A stretch of DNA of 64,000 bases from Mytilinidion resinicola. Lineage: Eukaryota > Ascomycota > Dothideomycetes > Mytilinidiales > Mytilinidiaceae. This document shows positions 61,045 to 64,000 of the stretch, piece by piece. The stretch lies in assembly GCF_010093595.1 (NCBI RefSeq), contig NW_022985448.1:1144445-1208444 (forward strand). The letters run 5' to 3'. The notes under the pieces are model-generated. The model saw nothing but the letters and a program-made list of their open reading frames with translations, did not search any database and was not told where the DNA came from. Every line of letters starts with the position of its first letter. Position 1 is the stretch's first letter. A program made the position numbers and the translations under genes.

Positions 61045-62470
61045 CTATATAATATAAGAACTAGAAGTAACTTCTATATCCTGGATATAGGCAGCGGAGT
61101 ACGCAGAAAACAGGCTTATATTATAATCCAGTCTTTAGATTACGGATCCTAATCTAGTCCCTACTAATATTAAAATTCTAGGTTTCTAAAAGCCGCCTAG
61201 TTCTATAAAAACCTTGCTAGGAATAGTATATATTTATAGTGCAGGGCTTAGCTATATAATTTATTCGATGTAATTATAGGCCTATAACCCGAAAGTTATA
61301 GGTGCTAGAGCCTAATACTACACTAACGTTAAATTAACTATCTTCCGTGCGAAGCCCCGAAAATATTATCTAAGGTAGCTAAGCCTTAGCAAAAATATAT
61401 ATAGAACAGTATAGCCGTAACCTAGCCTAGTTTAAAAGTGTTTTTATAGACTTTTTTAATATTTTTAGGACTTAGAACCTAAAGAGTTCTTTAGGTAAGC
61501 TTAGATAGTATTAAGGAGATAATATCTCGAGCGAACTAGCTAATGCGTTTCCTATTAGCAAAGATATAGCAGTTAATTAAGATACTCTAACAGTAAGATT
61601 TATCTAGACCTACGCCGCATAGCTAATTTATAAAAACCTTAAGCGGTGCAGTATTATACTAACATAGTTAGATAGCCTTTTTATTGCCTTCCTTAAAATG
61701 TTCTTCTCTTAATGCTTTTATAAAGTACTTAAAAGAAGTTTTAAGATACTTTTAATAAAAAATAATACTAATACTGCTCTTATTATCCTTATTAGTTTAC
61801 TTATATTTAGGATTAATCTTGCAGTAGCTCTATATATAAGCTTATAGTTTTAAGTATTTTTCTTTTTTTTTTTACTAGCTTTAAAGGATTTATAAAAATA
61901 GCTTTAATAAAAAATATATCTATATTAATACGCTTAGCTAGTTTTGCTATATTATAAGCTTTTATACTAAAGAATAGATATTAAATCTTTAGGTAAAGCA
62001 GGATAGCCACGGCTTAGTAACATGTTAAATACTTAGTAATAGTGCCGAAGTTGCTCTAGGCAGTATTCTAGTTGCGTTTCTTTTTATAATTAATTTATAA
62101 CTAAGCTAAGTATAGAAAGGTCTAATTACTTTTTAAAGTAGAAAAAGTATAGATAAACTATTTTAGGTGTGGCGTTGTAATACTACTAGCTGCAGTCTCT
62201 CCCTATTAAGTTACCTAATAAGCGCTAGGTATTTTACTTTAGTAAAATAGGACTTTAGACTAGATTTAAGTATATATCTAAGAGGGTGCTAAAGGTTATA
62301 AAAGCGCTACTTCTAACTTAGCAACGCTCTTAGCGGGAAACTTTATTAGCTAAGATTTATAAAATAATAACACTAAAACACTATTTTAACCCCCTACTGC
62401 TCCCGCCGCTCTATATATTATTATAGCCACGTTACCGCCTATATTACCCTCTATTATTACTAAAAAAAAA
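61045..62470. other. No recognisable gene
   Basis: RIP-eroded DNA; no domain, tandem array or paired ends seen on either strand. Confidence 0.45.
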
Positions 62471-62479
62471 TACGTAAGT

Positions 62480-63750
62480 CTTCTTTTAGCTTAAGCAGCT
62501 CCTGCTAATACCGCCTGCAGATAAATACCACCTAAAGCGCAAGCGCACTAGCTTAGAGCCTATAACTACTATATCCGCGTATTGCAATATTAGCCCTAGT
62601 AAGCGCCAGCGGCGGAATTTAGATAACTTAGTTTTAGAGTAGAGTATATTAGCTATTGGGTTAAATACCTACCTACTTACCTTAGGCAATTCCAACACCT
62701 TTAGCCCACCCAGAAGTCGCGTAAGCGCCTTAACGCTATAACGCAGAAATAGCCTATTGCGCAAGATAATTGCGGCGCTAAGAGTTGCATCGCCTCTAAT
62801 TATAATAGAACCGCTAGATAGGGTAGAATTAGAACCTTCTGCGCGGGTAATAGCTATAGTAGCGCAACTTAAAAACGGGCTAGATTAGGGCTAAATACCT
62901 AGGTGGCTCGAGGTATATACCAGCGTATAGCTGTTTACTACTATAGCTAGCTAACCTATTATAGAATCTAATTAAAGCCGATAAAGATATTAGCTTCTAA
63001 AGATTTAAGCCTGCCGCTTTTAGTAAAACTGCTACGCGCAATCTTTCTAACCCTAATCTTAACCCTACTATCCGTACCGAGTTGGAATATATACTAAGGA
63101 AAGTAAGGAAGATATTTAGGAAGGCGCTTTATTGCTAGATAAGGGGTTATAATAAGAATATATAGTGCGATAATATAGTTAGGCCGATAGTAAGGCTAGC
63201 GCTCCGGCTATACGCTAAGGGTAAACTCTATATCTAGAGTATATACTTCTATTCTACCCGGCCTACTTAAAAATATTAATAAGCTAATATATTTAATTTA
63301 GCAGATAATCCCAGAATATCGACCTTAAGTTCCTCTCGCGCGCTGCTAATATATCTGGCAAGCAGCGCACCTTTAACCGAAAGGCCGACTACACCTTTTT
63401 CTACTTATATAACGCATCGCCTTTTAAATCTCTATACGCACGCCTTCTCCGGCACGGAAATAAGTATATTAGCTATATAACCAACACCTTTACTAAACTA
63501 TAGCCGTTTTTTCTAGTATTAAAGTTAAGCCCTCTAATAGTAATAAGCTTAAAGCTAAATACCAGCTTAGTATATAGATAGCAGCGAGTCTACGTAAAAA
63601 GGTAAATCTAGGACGGCGCGCAGGCCTGCCTAATACTACCTGCCTTATAGAGCCGGGATTTACTGTTATAGAACACGAGCTATATTTTTATATTATATAT
63701 CTGGAATTTAGGAAAGGTAAAGCGGCGCGTATTCTAGAGTTTAGTAATAC
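62480..63750 (+). pseudogene. Unassigned coding relic
   Basis: Plus-strand protein-like sequence with fairly few stops: RSRVSALTLxRRNSLLRK near 62,720, ASPLIIIEPLDRVELEPSAR near 62,790, FNRKADYTFFYLYNASPFK near 63,370 and RHGNKYISYITNTF near 63,450. More than one frame is used, so frameshifts or introns are likely. I do not recognise a domain. It ends next to the undamaged Fot1-type copy. Confidence 0.4.
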
Positions 63751-63766
63751 TGCAACTAGTAGTATA

Positions 63767-64000
63767 ACGTAATCCACAAGTTAGTGGCCCGCACAAGCTA
63801 GTGGCCCACCCAACCACGCTACCGAGGCCAAATATTCCGAATTACTCCACCACGAACAAATATATTTGATGCAGCTACATACTAGCTAGCTGCCTGCCGC
63901 CTAGGGCACGTACGTGCATTGTGTTCTGTTGATTCGCACATGCTGCACCTAGGTTTTGCTCGCTGTGGCCGCTCGGCCGGTGGCTCTGCTGCCTCCTCTG
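63767..64000 (-). mobile_element. Right end of an undamaged Fot1/pogo-type copy
   Basis: Starts at ACGTAATCC after a TA at 63,765-63,766 and is the reverse complement of 44,039-44,272, with 11 base differences. Every difference is C or G here and T or A in the 42-44 kb copy. The copy keeps CpA/TpG sites, so it either escaped or post-dates RIP. It runs off the right edge. Confidence 0.95.
63882..64000 (-). CDS. Fot1/pogo-type transposase, C-terminal end (partial)
   Basis: Minus-strand frame open from the window edge to a TAG at 63,882-63,884. It codes a Pro/Ala/Glu-rich segment, then the CCHC zinc knuckle (C-S-M-C-x4-H-x4-C) and PRRQAAS. No RIP stop is present. If the rest, beyond the edge, is equally intact this could be a functional transposase able to act on the dead copy at 42.4-44.3 kb, since their inverted ends match. 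Confidence 0.88.
   Translation of the reverse strand, partial: EEAAEPPAERPQRAKPRCSMCESTEHNARTCPRRQAAS

Noticed and set aside
1..64000. AT-rich organelle or bacterial origin
   Set aside because: The bias is specifically CpA/TpG loss with TpA gain, recognisable proteins are fungal nuclear families, and no organelle genes or ribosome-binding-site operon structure is seen.

Overview
This window looks like fungal (Pezizomycotina, filamentous ascomycete) heterochromatin, heavily altered by repeat-induced point mutation (RIP). Almost everywhere CpA/TpG has become TpA, so CAG, CAA and TGG codons read as TAG/TAA, ATG reads as ATA, and no normal-length open gene survives. The best proof lies inside the window. 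Two copies of one Fot1/pogo-type transposon overlap for about 235 bases (44,039-44,274 and the reverse strand of 63,765-64,000). They differ at 11 sites, and all 11 are C-to-T type changes in the left copy, 10 of them in CpA context. I see no rRNA, tRNA or CRISPR array. Genes were recognised by reading through the stop codons and matching protein motifs, so nearly all entries are pseudogenes with approximate ends.

Layout. 0.1-2.3 kb (-): Gypsy-type Gag. 3.9-5.0 kb (-): a nucleoside 2-deoxyribosyltransferase-like relic. 6.75-11.9 kb (+): a very long relic ending in a patatin-like phospholipase domain. 12.3-25.1 kb (+): several unassigned relics, two of them membrane proteins and two with coiled coils. 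25.4-26.5 kb: a DNA element with inverted ends. 26.7-30.5 kb (-): a coiled-coil gene built of 15-bp and 54-bp repeats. 30.7-31.8 kb (+): a protein-kinase-like relic. 32.2-34.0 kb (+): a ferric reductase relic. 35.3-36.2 kb (-): a FAD monooxygenase relic. 37.1-46.4 kb: an unassigned gene duplicated and broken by a Mutator-like element (MULE), a Fot1-type element and a small MITE. 47.4-49.3 kb: a second pogo-type element. 51.4-53.8 kb (+): a DUF3435 tyrosine recombinase relic, the family of Starship captains. 57.1-60.0 kb (+): a HET-NACHT-WD40 NLR relic. 60.3-61.0 kb: an inverted copy of the repeat at 45.4-46.4 kb. 63.8-64.0 kb: the end of a nearly undamaged Fot1-type copy.

The main biological reading is that a DUF3435 recombinase, a ferric reductase, a patatin-like protein and an NLR lie together in one block. 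These are the recombinase and three of the accessory gene families known from Starships, the giant cargo-carrying transposons of Pezizomycotina. I infer that the window holds the RIP-eroded wreck of one or more Starships, later invaded by pogo/Fot1, MULE and Gypsy elements. The ferric reductase and patatin relics lie upstream of the captain, so a single intact Starship with the usual 5' captain does not explain everything.

A few GC-richer islands escaped RIP: 39.47-39.72, 47.40-47.87, 51.0-51.52, 59.6-59.9 and 63.77-64.0 kb. Several have sharp edges inside a single gene, which suggests that only part of each gene had a duplicate partner.
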